Positions 10,441 through 20,400 of a DNA stretch of 33,046 bases are shown one piece after another; position 1 is the first letter of the stretch; each line of letters opens with the position of its first letter. Position numbers and translations under genes: made by a program. The stretch is from Chara braunii (lineage: Eukaryota; Streptophyta; Charophyceae; Charales; Characeae): the NCBI GenBank assembly GCA_003427395.1, contig BFEA01000762.1, positions 359,810 to 392,855 of the forward strand. The letters are read 5' to 3'. The notes under the pieces were generated by a model, which worked only from the letters and a program-made list of their open reading frames with translations, did not search any database and was not told the DNA's origin.

Positions 10441-11244
10441 NNNNNNNNNNNNNNNNNNNNNNNNNNNNNNNNNNNNNNNNNNNNNNNNNNNNNNNNNNNN
10501 NNNNNNNNNNNNNNNNNNNNNNNNNNNNNNNNNNNNNNNNNNNNNNNNNNNNNNNNNNNNNNNNNNNNNNNNNNNNNNNNNNNNNNNNNNNNNNNNNNNN
10601 NNNNNNNNNNNNNNNNNNNNNNNNNNNNNNNNNNNNNNNNNNNNNNNNNNNNNNNNNNNNNNNNNNNNNNNNNNNNNNNNNNNNNNNNNNNNNNNNNNNN
10701 NNNNNNNNNNNNNNNNNNNNNNNNNNNNNNNNNNNNNNNNNNNNNNNNNNNNNNNNNNNNNNNNNNNNNNNNNNNNNNNNNNNNNNNNNNNNNNNNNNNN
10801 NNNNNNNNNNNNNNNNNNNNNNNNNNNNNNNNNNNNNNNNNNNNNNNNNNNNNNNNNNNNNNNNNNNNNNNNNNNNNNNNNNNNNNNNNNNNNNNNNNNN
10901 NNNNNNNNNNNNNNNNNNNNNNNNNNNNNNNNNNNNNNNNNNNNNNNNNNNNNNNNNNNNNNNNNNNNNNNNNNNNNNNNNNNNNNNNNNNNNNNNNNNN
11001 NNNNNNNNNNNNNNNNNNNNNNNNNNNNNNNNNNNNNNNNNNNNNNNNNNNNNNNNNNNNNNNNNNNNNNNNNNNNNNNNNNNNNNNNNNNNNNNNNNNN
11101 NNNNNNNNNNNNNNNNNNNNNNNNNNNNNNNNNNNNNNNNNNNNNNNNNNNNNNNNNNNNNNNNNNNNNNNNNNNNNNNNNNNNNNNNNNNNNNNNNNNN
11201 NNNNNNNNNNNNNNNNNNNNNNNNNNNNNNNNNNNNNNNNNNNN
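10441..11244. other. Assembly gap (804 N)
   Basis: A continuous run of N inside copy A. By comparison with copy C (15530-15935), the missing part should include the counterpart of 15655-15745 and the first of two hairpin units. Open frames that cross the gap are meaningless. Confidence 0.99.
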
Positions 11245-11362
11245 CAGCTTGTGCCAATTCGAGAGGATATGGTTGTATCTATGGGACGCTGGACCCGGTT
11301 TCCAGCAGGTGCTGCTCCCCACCAATAGATGGAGCACGTGTTAAAAAAAAAAAAAAAAAAAA
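11245..11362 (+). repeat. 3' end of copy A: hairpin unit and poly-A
   Basis: After GGGACG, the six bases 11288-11293 pair with 11301-11306 (GCTGGA with TCCAGC) around loop CCCGGTT. Then come TGCTGCTCCCCACCAATAGA and poly-A (11343-11362). The stretch 11245-11280 matches 15930-15965 in copy C, where it links two hairpin units, so copy A probably also had a tandem pair, with the first unit lost in the gap. Confidence 0.75.
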
Positions 11363-11378
11363 GTGTGAGCATGCCCTC
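11362..11378 (+). repeat. Right target-site duplication of copy A
   Basis: A second perfect copy of the 17-mer found at 7392-7408, immediately downstream of the poly-A run. The flanking sequence continues as AGGCTAGACCTGCG, which would have been the pre-insertion neighbour of 7408. Confidence 0.85.
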
Positions 11379-12299
11379 AGGCTAGACCTGCGTGCACCCC
11401 GGGCCGTGACCCACTAGCGGGGGTTTAGTTTATGTTCCGTGTATTTTCCAACGTGCACACACTAGGGCCGTCAGATTTTCAGATCTGATGGCGAGGAGCC
11501 ATGCACACTAGAAACCCGAACAAAACCTCGAGAAGTGGACATGGCCCCCGACCACAGACATGAAGGAAGAGATTGGTTGGTTAAATAAATAAAAGAGGAA
11601 AGTGATTTGTCCACCCCAACTCCATCCACCCCCAGAAACCTGCATACTACCCGCAATTGCGTCCACCCCCAGAATTCTGCATACTATCCGCAACTCCGTC
11701 CACCCCCGGACAAGATGCGCCCTACCGTAGCCGGACGAATCTGGCAGACGTTACGGTTGCATGGAGCCACATAAATCCCTTATGTACTAACTACGGGTCG
11801 TGATGCACACTGCCAGAGCAGCGACATCAAACATCAAACTTTCCTATACCAGAAAACCCTCCAACAATCTCCACCTCCCTGCTCTTCACCGCACGACCAC
11901 ACCACCCTCTCCTGCGATCGCCGCCACATTACGGGAGGAAACGACCGGTCGGTCTCCTGTTGGCGACCGCAACCCTATTTTGCATGCAACGACTCCCTGT
12001 ATACCCCTCCGAGACACACTTAGCGGTGGACGAGATTCCCCATATGGAATGCGATCGCTACATGACAAAAGACATCAGTGTATACGCAGCCATCCTGGCT
12101 GCGAACTTGAGGGCGTAGGTGCACCATTCTCCATCAGCAAACTATTTTGTTTGTGTGCATGCATTGGTCAACAAGCAGTCTACGTGTAGATACAGGTATA
12201 TGTTTTTATTCGGGGACAACAAGTAGGCTGTTGTTGGCTGCGGTCCTATTATCTTCATCGTTCGGTCCTTGGGATGGTTGAATAGTCGTCAACCAGAGG
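11379..12299. other. Non-coding, between two element copies
   Basis: I see no convincing gene. A 129-codon plus-strand frame at 11800-12189 has no recognisable domain. The one clear structure is the tandem repeat at 11625-11707. This interval is probably the older sequence into which copy A inserted. Confidence 0.45.
11625..11707. repeat. 37-bp tandem repeat, 2.2 copies
   Basis: TCCACCCCC begins at 11625, 11662 and 11699, exactly 37 bases apart. The units share the phrases CTGCATACTA and CCGCAA with a few substitutions. It is a short minisatellite. Confidence 0.8.
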
Positions 12300-14707
12300 T
12301 GGCCGAGTTGCTTGACAGTCGACGAAGGAGGAAGTGAGGTTTGGATTGGGGGGGGGGTGCGTTTAGGGATGTCGAGGGTAAGTTGTGTTCTTTCTCTCCC
12401 CGTTTTGTAGTGGTGATCTTGTGATGACCCTGATGAGATTCTTAACGATGTGACTCCTAGATAGTTTGGTCTAGTTTAATACCTACTAGTTTTTCTACCC
12501 TTGAATGTTTAGGTATGCAACGAAAATATAACTAATAATTCTGATTCTGAGGTTTGATAATCAAGATTGAGGCATGACCTAATTTTGTTGATCTTAATCG
12601 GTAGTTCATAATTTTTCTTGTTGATTTCGCGATCTGTTTTTAGAATCGTTATGGTTTCTCTCGTACACAATTAGTTACGCAATCGATTGTTGATTTGTTT
12701 TTCTGCGTAGTATTTCCTGATTTACTGTCTGAGCGAGTTCTCTTGTACAAAATTGATTGTCGATTTTTTTTTTCTCTTAATATTTCCTGATTTTCTGTCT
12801 GAGCGATTTCTTGAACCTTGGGTTCTGGAAATCAGAGTCGTAAGTCTGTCCGGACATCAAAATTGATTCTCTATTGTGTTCCCCTATTTTGGATTTTCAA
12901 ATCTTATCAAAGCGTATGTTCAATCTCAATTGATTCTATGAATTTGATGCGAAATTCATGATTCAAACTTCTTTTGATTCCTGATTTACTGTCTGAGCAA
13001 TGAGTTTTTGAATTCGATACTAAATTCATGATTCAAATTTCGTTGGCATGACTCTATTTTTTTTTTTGCGATGTAGGTTTTTCCAATCAGTTTTTACTCA
13101 AGCAATTAGTCTTAGCAAGGGAGTCTCAATTTGTGATGTTTTGAGAGCGGGGTCAGAGGTGATGGAGTGGATATCTCCCTTAGGGTTGGAGTCCCTCCCT
13201 GCGAAGGTTACACAAGGTGGGTGGTGTGATCTTTTAGAGGGTAGGGACAGTATTGACAGTTTGTCCTTTTTTGGGCTACGTTGGTTTTCGGGATCAGCTA
13301 TGGCGGTTGGTGAGAGAGGACAAGGGGTGCTGACGTCAACAGGGTGAGAGTTGAGAGGGTTGTTCCTCTTGGAGGGGGTGGGGCAGGAAGGTAGGGGGAT
13401 CTTCTGCTCTGCGGGGCATACTCTAGGGGGTATTGTATGTGATACTAAGGGAGCTGGAGGGGTATTTTGGGGGCTGTTTGAACTGGGGCGGGGAGGTGAG
13501 GGGACGCCTAATGCGGAGGCAGTAAATAAACAGGGGGTTGTTTTTTGGGAGGAAGGGAGTAATCTCTTTGGCTCTTGTGACCCCTTTTATAAGTATCTGA
13601 GACCCCAATAGACGCTGAAGTCTCCATGGGGAGAGAGGGTTGTGCTTTTCCCTCTCTTGCTCTCCATGTGGGAATAGTGGGCGCTGGTATGGAATTTTCT
13701 GATGGGTTTCAAAAAAAAAAAAAGATGGTCGCTCATTTTTGGTAATTGTCTAAGGGGTTTCTCAGCCGAAGGAGATTGTGGATAGAACGTCAGGTGGGGA
13801 AGGAGAAGGTTAGAACTTAGAACTGAAAGATGGGAGGTAGTAAGGGGGGTTCAACAGGGGAAGGGACGTTTGTCTAAGTCAGTAGGTCAGAAGGACAATG
13901 TTGGGACGACACAGGCCGGTGCTGGAGCTTTTGCTCTGTGACCTGTGGGAGCAAGAGGTCTGGGGAGTTATGTCGAGGGAGGAAGGCATAACCAGGTTGT
14001 CCGACGTAGCTGATGCCGGTTTTTTTTCCCTGTAACATAGGGGCGTGTGGCTATTCGGGAGTGTTGAGGGAGGAAGGCACTCTTTGCCGTCCGAATCAGG
14101 CTGGCCGATATTGGGAAAGTTTGTGCTGCTCTGTAACCCTAGCATAGGGGGGTATGAGATCAATCGAGTTCTGGTACGAGGACTAAACACTTGGACCTAA
14201 CGTCTTTTCGCTTGTTGAAAGGGAGGTGTAAATAGTGGGAGGTTTCAGTTAGGATCTTATGTTTCCAGGATTGGACTGTGGTTGGGTAGACCATAGGCAG
14301 TTTTTTCTGATAGTTTTCGAAAAAAGAGGTGTGTGGGAGAACTAGATGGTAGGATATCAAGCGTCCTACTAGTGAGGGGGCTAGCTCGTAGGATGGAAAT
14401 AGGGCACAGCAGCAGCGGAGATGGTGGCTCTGCTGCAGTAAGTCTTGTCGGAGTGGGGTAAAAGAGAATGGATAGGGGGTTCTAAGTCATTTTCTGATTT
14501 TCGCCTATTTCTGACGCTTTTTGTAGAGATTTTCTAAGTAACTCCAATTTTCTTAAGCCAAAAGCCGGGTAATGGCCTCGGTATCTCAAATTTTCAAAAT
14601 TCCCTGTAAATTTTCATATGGGACGCTGGGCCCGGTTCCCAGCACGTGCTGCTCCCCACAAATAGATTGGAGCCTTGTTCCCATTAAAAAAAAAAAAAAA
14701 AAAAAAA
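12300..14707 (+). mobile_element. Long non-coding retroelement, copy B
   Basis: It repeats the architecture of copy A: an AT-rich block with a TTCCTGATTTACTGTCTGAG motif at 12712, 12781 and 12978; a G-rich block (13130-13610); and GT-rich modules (13880-14200) colinear with 9470-9810. Then come a GCTAGCTCGTAGGATGG module (14385) and the terminal GGGACG hairpin at 14620-14643, followed by poly-A at 14686-14707. It lacks the second module present in copies A and C (15225-15535), so it is internally rearranged or belongs to a different subfamily. It carries a single hairpin unit. The 5' boundary is uncertain and I found no duplication. Confidence 0.65.
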
Positions 14708-14995
14708 CCGTCGTTGATGTACTGCAAGAAAGAACCGAATTGAAAATCTCTGGTGCAAGCATCAATGAATACCAAGGAGGGGCGGCTGGCCTGATGAAGG
14801 CGGAACCATGTGACCGCCCGCAACTTCTTTTTGCCTCAATCCAAGCAGATGATGTGCCGAAGGTCTGTCTTCACTCTATGGAGTACTTGCTGAACTGAAG
14901 GAGGCTCGCCATTTCTGACCACAACATTACGGTGCCACCAGATGCTACATTACTGTTGCCCTCAGGCTGATGGTTTCATATACATAAGGTTCAGC
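14708..14995 (+). other. Short island with a possible exon remnant
   Basis: Between the poly-A of copy B and the start of homology to copy C, one plus-strand frame stays open from the poly-A to a TGA at 14896-14898, about 63 codons. Its composition is mixed and not simple-repeat-like. I recognise no domain. It may be an exon fragment, part of another repeat, or chance. The A-tract upstream contributes the lysine run seen in the longer frame, so the frame has no believable start. Confidence 0.25.
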
Positions 14996-16045
14996 GAGCT
15001 TGGCACGCGGTACTGAGGAGGGTTGTGGTGCCCTGTTACCCTAGCAGAAGGGGGTATGAGATCAAGTGAGTCCTGGTACGAGACTGAAAGCCTGGCCCGA
15101 CGCTCCATCAGTTGGAAGGGGGAATTTCGGATAGTAGGTAGGTTTAGTCTTGCCCCCCCCATCCGTATAAATACCCTAAAAAAATTTTGAATGTGCTTAG
15201 CGGTCCTAGGAATGTTTTTTAAGATTTTGGGGTCCCTGCCAACTCTTCCGAGGGGGCTCCAATGCTGTTATACTCAGTAATCTGTGGTTGTTCGATGCCA
15301 GAACGATGCTGACCGGTGCTGGGGTGTTGCCCTGTAACCTGCGATGCAGGAGCGTGAGGTCTGGTAGAGAGATCTGGGGAAGTCTTGAGGACGATGCTGG
15401 TCGGAGCTGGGGTGAGCTGCGTTGCCTTGTAACCCAGCAGAAGTGGGGGTGTGAGACCTAGAAGAGATCGGCAGAGAGCTTGACAGTTTTGGAAAACGTT
15501 CGAAGGGTTTGTGCGGGATTTCATTTTTTTTGGAGCAATCTTAGGACCTCTGTGGCCTGTTCTCTTGCCTCTGGAACGACGGTAAGAGTTCTCAGTTTCT
15601 TCAAAAAGAAAATAAGGTGAGTTGGAGAAGATGGTGGGTTATCACGCGNCCTACCAGTGAGGGGGCTAGCTGGTAGGATGGGAGTATGGCATAGCAGCAG
15701 CAGAGATGGTGGCTCCGCTGCAGTCAGTCTTGCCGGAGGGAGGTGAAGTGGCTTGTGGGGTTTTTTCTGAGTCGTTTCGAATTTTTCTTAATCATGATGT
15801 TGTCATAGACATGTCTGAAGTAGCTTGGCCCCGGTATCTCATGTTCCAAATGCCATTTAGACTTTCTAGTAGAATTTTTCTGATGAAGTTTTCTGAACAT
15901 ACTCGTTATGGGACGCTGGGCCCGGTTCCCAGTTTGTGCCAATTTGTGATATATGGTTGTATCTATGGGACGCTGGACCCAGTTTCCAGTAGGTGTTGCT
16001 CCCCACCAATAGATGGAGCTTTGTTCAATAAAAAAAAAAAAAAAA
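14996..16045 (+). mobile_element. Long non-coding retroelement, copy C (5' truncated)
   Basis: It starts abruptly inside the GT-rich modules. 15010-15520 is colinear with 9720-10290 of copy A, including the phrase GATGCCAGAACGA and then GCTGGGGTG..CCCTGTAACC twice. It continues through the GGGGGCTAGCTGGTAGGATGG module (15660), shared with copy B, to two tandem hairpin units (15910-15933 and 15967-15990) and poly-A (16030-16045). Abrupt 5' truncation with an intact 3' end is typical of target-primed reverse transcription. There is one ambiguous base at 15649. Confidence 0.7.
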
Positions 16046-16047
16046 CA

Positions 16048-16174
16048 AGTATCATTGGTAGCCCATTAAAAAAAAAAAAAAAAAAAAAGGAAGGGGGGGG
16101 GGTTGCAGAAAGGAAAGCAGAAAGATATGAGGAAGAGGAGGGGAGAGAAAAAAGTATCATTGGTAGCCCATTAA
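16048..16174 (+). repeat. 20-bp direct repeat around an A-tract and purine-rich insert
   Basis: AGTATCATTGGTAGCCCATT occurs at 16048-16067 and 16153-16172, each followed by A-rich sequence. The 85-base interval between them is A21 followed by G-rich and purine-rich text. It could be a target-site duplication around a short insertion or a local tandem duplication. The A-run sits on the left, which fits duplication of a poly-A-tailed unit better than a simple insertion. Confidence 0.7.
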
Positions 16175-16365
16175 AATAAAAAAAAAAATAAAAAAATAAA
16201 AAAACCTAGACTATCAGCCCATGCAAGGACTGGAGCATGGTCCCATTAACAGTCGGATTGGAGTGTGGGCGATCCAGTGTGACACTAAGTGACAGCTGCC
16301 AGACAGATTCATTATGAATCTCTGGGGTGAGAGAGAAGGCAAAAAAACAAAACAAAGAAACATAG

Positions 16366-17382
16366 ACCTCCCACCTGAAATCACGACAGAGTGCTTCCCA
16401 GCCATCAGATGATTTGGTTGCAACAACAGACCAGAAAGCAACTGCCACATTTTCTGGAATAAACTTCACTTCTGTCAGCAGTGATCAGTCTGAGGAGGTA
16501 ATGGTACCAAATGTAAACCAAACCATCCAAGACAAGGATAGTGATAGTGGGGAATCGTCAGGATTTGGTGGGGTAGTGTTTGGTGATGAACTTAGTCCTC
16601 CCATGTTGCTGTCTCAGGTCTGTGAGGATAACCCTCCTAAGCCAGATACTAAGGAAAGTACAAACGCTGTCCATGGAATAAAGTAAATTGTATCTGAAAT
16701 CACAGGAGAGAGAAAATTTTTGCTATTGACAGGCCAAGCTGTAAGACAAACCACTCAGATACCTGCTAAGGATAAGCCTGTATTGTAGAAGAAGGAGGAA
16801 CCAAGTGGAAAGGAAATAGTGGATTCACGATCAATGGACCTCATTGTCACCAGCAAAAGGCAAAAACTCAGACAAAGGATGGCTCAAGGTCAAGGGGACA
16901 TACCTCCTACCAAAACAGGTGTGCTCATTCTACCTGTTAGATGTAAAGGGGGGAATTGGCAGGTTGGTCTATCAGAGCCACAGGATGCGGTATATGGAGA
17001 AATTACAGTGCAGGGTACTAAACCCCAATTCCTATCCCTAGTGTCATTGACTGGGGGAATAGCGGGGGAATCATGGACTAAAATGGAAATATTGAAATTC
17101 ATAAAGGAAAACCTCCCTCCAGGGGCCGTTGCTATCCTGTCTCTAACAACGGAAGAGCAAAAGGTAGCAGAGAGAGATGTTTACATCAAGTATGAAGAAG
17201 TGAGACAAGAGGAATTAAGATGGTTTGGACAGGGAGCTCTGAAAGAGATTCAGATCCTCAAAATCAAAGCTGGCCTTTTTTGGTCAGAGGAGGATGTGGG
17301 GATCATCCGTGCAAGAATATTAAAGCGTGGCATTATAGAAAAGGGAGGGGCATTAGACTCAGGGCAATGGGAAAATATATAG
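16366..17382 (+). pseudogene. LINE ORF1, interrupted by two stops
   Basis: One reading frame is maintained from about 16366 to the stop at 17380-17382, with in-frame TAA at 16684-16686 and TAG at 16786-16788. No ATG clearly marks the start, and a stop lies just upstream at 16363-16365. The first third is acidic and serine-rich. The last 190 codons hold mixed hydrophobic and charged text with a lysine/arginine-rich start (RQKLRQR). By position it should be the RNA-binding ORF1 protein of an L1 element, but I do not see CCHC knuckles or a recognisable RRM. The assignment rests on its place directly before ORF2. Confidence 0.65.
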
Positions 17383-17458
17383 AAGGGTATCCCAGTAGGG
17401 TACTCCCACATACTATTGCTCTATTTTCAGTTTTTTCCCCTTTTTTACTGTGCTTTTG

Positions 17459-20400
17459 ATGGAAGGGATTAGAATTATTGATGCCTTATATAATAAAGAT
17501 AAAGAATGGAAACTGCTTAAGCGTCAGGCAGACCTAGATCTCAGATTGTTAAATGTGAATGGTCTAGCGTCTGCTAAACTAAGTAAAAGACAAGCAATTT
17601 ATGACCAACTAAAAGGCATTAATGGTAAAGAGTGGCCAGATGTGATATGCATCCAGGAAACGCATTTGATGGATTCTGATATGCACAACTACCTTCACAA
17701 ACAAATATGGCCTCATCAAGCGTATAGAGCTCATGCTACTAACCCAGGGAGTTCGGGGGTGGCCATATGGATTCCTCCCCATTCCAAAGCAGAGGTTGCC
17801 TACTCGGTGGCTGATCAGGAACAAAGGAGGTGGGTTTACGTGCTAGTCATGCTTGAATTAGAGATTGTAGGGATTCTTTGTGTATATGGGCCAAATGAGG
17901 TAGGGGAAAGACAATCCTTTTTTGGTAACATCATTCCACGCCTGCCTGTTGGTATTCCCCTAATCATAGCTGGGGACTTTAATGCTGCTCCAGATCATCT
18001 TTTGGATAGGTGGCGTCCTCCCTATCCATGTCCGGCTTACATGACAATGGATGAAAAGATTATAGCAGACTTATGTCACTCTCTCAATCTCTTTGATTCC
18101 TATAGGAGGTTAAATCCATCAACCAAATCCTTCTCATGCTTTAGGAAGGGTTCTGCTAATCATAATTCCAAATCTCATAAAGACCTCATCATGATGGCTG
18201 AAGAGTTGCAAGGTTCACTCCAAATGGCAGAAATGTTTCCTAAAAGTCCTTACCCAGGTCTGGATCACGCCATGTGTGTAGCAATACTATCTTTTAGGAA
18301 AAAGTCTGATCAAGGTAAAAGATTTTATCATCCGAATACCTCTCATCTCAAGATGGACTGCTTTGTTGACTATCTTCGAGATGTTTGGAATTTTTGGAGA
18401 GAGCAGAGAGCTCGCCTTAGGGATGACATTAAATGGTTCAATAACGGCCTGACGTTTTTAGGCCGTAAATGCAATGAATATCTAAAGTTATTAGCTAAAC
18501 GAAAACACGCGAAGGAAACTGACTTACAAAATAAAATTATGAATCTACAAAACAAGGAGGAAAAGGTTGTAGATCAAGTAGTCTTAGACGATATATCTGA
18601 GGAACTCCAAAGTCTAGAGTCCCAACTTTTAACTCAAATAGAGTATAGATGACAAGGACTAAGAATTAGGGGTAAACTCAAAATACAGAATATGAAAGGC
18701 TCTATGGATGCACGTTTTTTTGTCATGGCTAGGGCCAGAACAGGTAAAACTATCATTGATGCTTTAGAAGACCCAGAAGATTCCAATGAGGACTTGGTCA
18801 TCTCGACTGCCGCCTGTTCTAAAATAGCCAGAGACTTTTTTAAATCTCTTTTCAAATCATACAATAATCATGTCCCTAGGGATCAGCGCACCCTAGAGAT
18901 AGCAGAATTTCTTTGTTCATTGAACAAGTCGCTATCTGATAAACAAAAATAATTCATGGATAGGCCTCTAGCAAAAGAAGAAGTTTGGAAGACACTCTTG
19001 TTGATTGAAGAAGACAAATCCCCAGGTATAGATGGGTTCCCAAAAGAATTTTGGGAATCAACATGGGGTTTTATGTCAGAAGATCTTATGGAATACTACA
19101 GTGCTGTATGGGAATCTGGTGTAATGGGAGAATTTGTAGGACAAGGGGTAGTTACTCTACTATATAAGAAAGGGGATAAGAGAAATATAAGAAATTACAG
19201 ACCAATAACCCTTCTTACGGTAGTATATAAATTCATAGCAAAAGCACTGGCAAACCGGTTGTCTACAATAATTCCAGAAATCAGTCACCCATCTCAGACA
19301 GGATTTATAACAGGAAGGAACATTCAGGATAATATCCTTTTAGTAAATGAACTTCTTAAAATCTCTCGTCAATCCAAGCATAATGCAGCTTTTATTTTCA
19401 TTGATTTTGAGAAAGCATATGATCATGTTGACTGTTTTTTTTTGGATAAATTTCTAGAGAAGATGAATTTTGGTCCTAATTTTAGAAGATGGGTGAGAAT
19501 CTTGCATCAGAATGCAACAACAAGGGTCATGGTCAATAACAATGTAACATCCCTCATTCCACTAGAAAGATCAGTAAGACAGGGGGATCCATTGACTCCT
19601 TTCCTTTTTGTCATAATTATGGAGGCATTGGCGGCAAATTTGCGACATCATAAAGATATTAAGAGAATACATGTTACTAGCATACCAGAAGAGGCAATTC
19701 CAGTATCCTCTCTTTTTGTTGATGACCTATCTCTTATGGTTGATGCTACTCATGAGAATATGGTAGATATTCAAAATAGGATGGAAAAATTGTATCGTCT
19801 CTCAGATATGAAAGTCAATTTGGGTAGTAAGACTACCGGCTGGTGGATACATCATCAAGGTGGGCGACCTCCTGAAAGGCCAAGGATAAAATGGTTGTCT
19901 CTGGATACCCCAATTAGGTTATTAGGGATTTTCCTCTCTGCTGAAGGCAAGCCAAGAAATCATAATGAATGGATATCCCAACCTGCTCAGTCTAAAATGG
20001 AAATGTGGAAGAAAAAACATACATCTATTTTTGGAAGAACAATGATCATTAACAATGTGATCCTAGCATCTATATGGTACAAATCAGGAATATGGTCCTT
20101 GGATAAACGCCCTCTTAAATCTCTCAAGCGGCAACTAACTGCTTTTCTATGGAGAGGTAATCATGAACATAGTAATGTTATCAACAGAGTAGCATGACAG
20201 TCCATTATCCAACCAAAAGTAATGGGAGGTTTGGGAATTCTGGACCCTCTGACCTAAGCCAAGGCTCTTTCAATCCAATGGCTTCAACGTCCTTTATTCA
20301 TTCCTCAGACACCATGGACACCTTTGGCCTTAGAGCAGATCAGGAGGTTTGCTCCTCCAGCTCCTGAAGGAATTGACCCCTTGACTTGGTTGGAAAATTG

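Larger units (their letters stand above)
7409..11361 (+). mobile_element. Long non-coding retroelement, copy A (TSD and poly-A)
   Basis: The segment is bounded by a perfect 17-bp direct repeat and ends in about 20 A, so it inserted as one unit of roughly 3.95 kb, 804 bases of which are unknown. I see no frame that looks like a reverse transcriptase or any other known protein. Parts in order: a G-rich 5' half; an AT-rich block of tandem repeats (8640-9390); GT-rich modules (9470-10290) that contain the phrase GGCCGGTGCTGGAGCT and CCCTGTAACC-like text several times; the gap; and a hairpin plus poly-A 3' end (11245-11361). Modules at 9470-9810 recur at 13880-14200, and modules at 9720-10290 recur at 15010-15520, all in the same orientation. 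It is probably non-autonomous, moved in trans by a LINE, unless the gap hides coding sequence. Confidence 0.8.

Noticed and set aside
10345-11372. Open frames of 276-330 codons across the N run
   Set aside because: They are almost entirely unknown residues and are artefacts of the assembly gap.
13048-13611. Two plus-strand ORFs of 99 and 86 codons inside copy B
   Set aside because: They are Gly/Val-rich because the DNA is G/T-rich, lack domains, and no equivalent open frame is seen in copy A.
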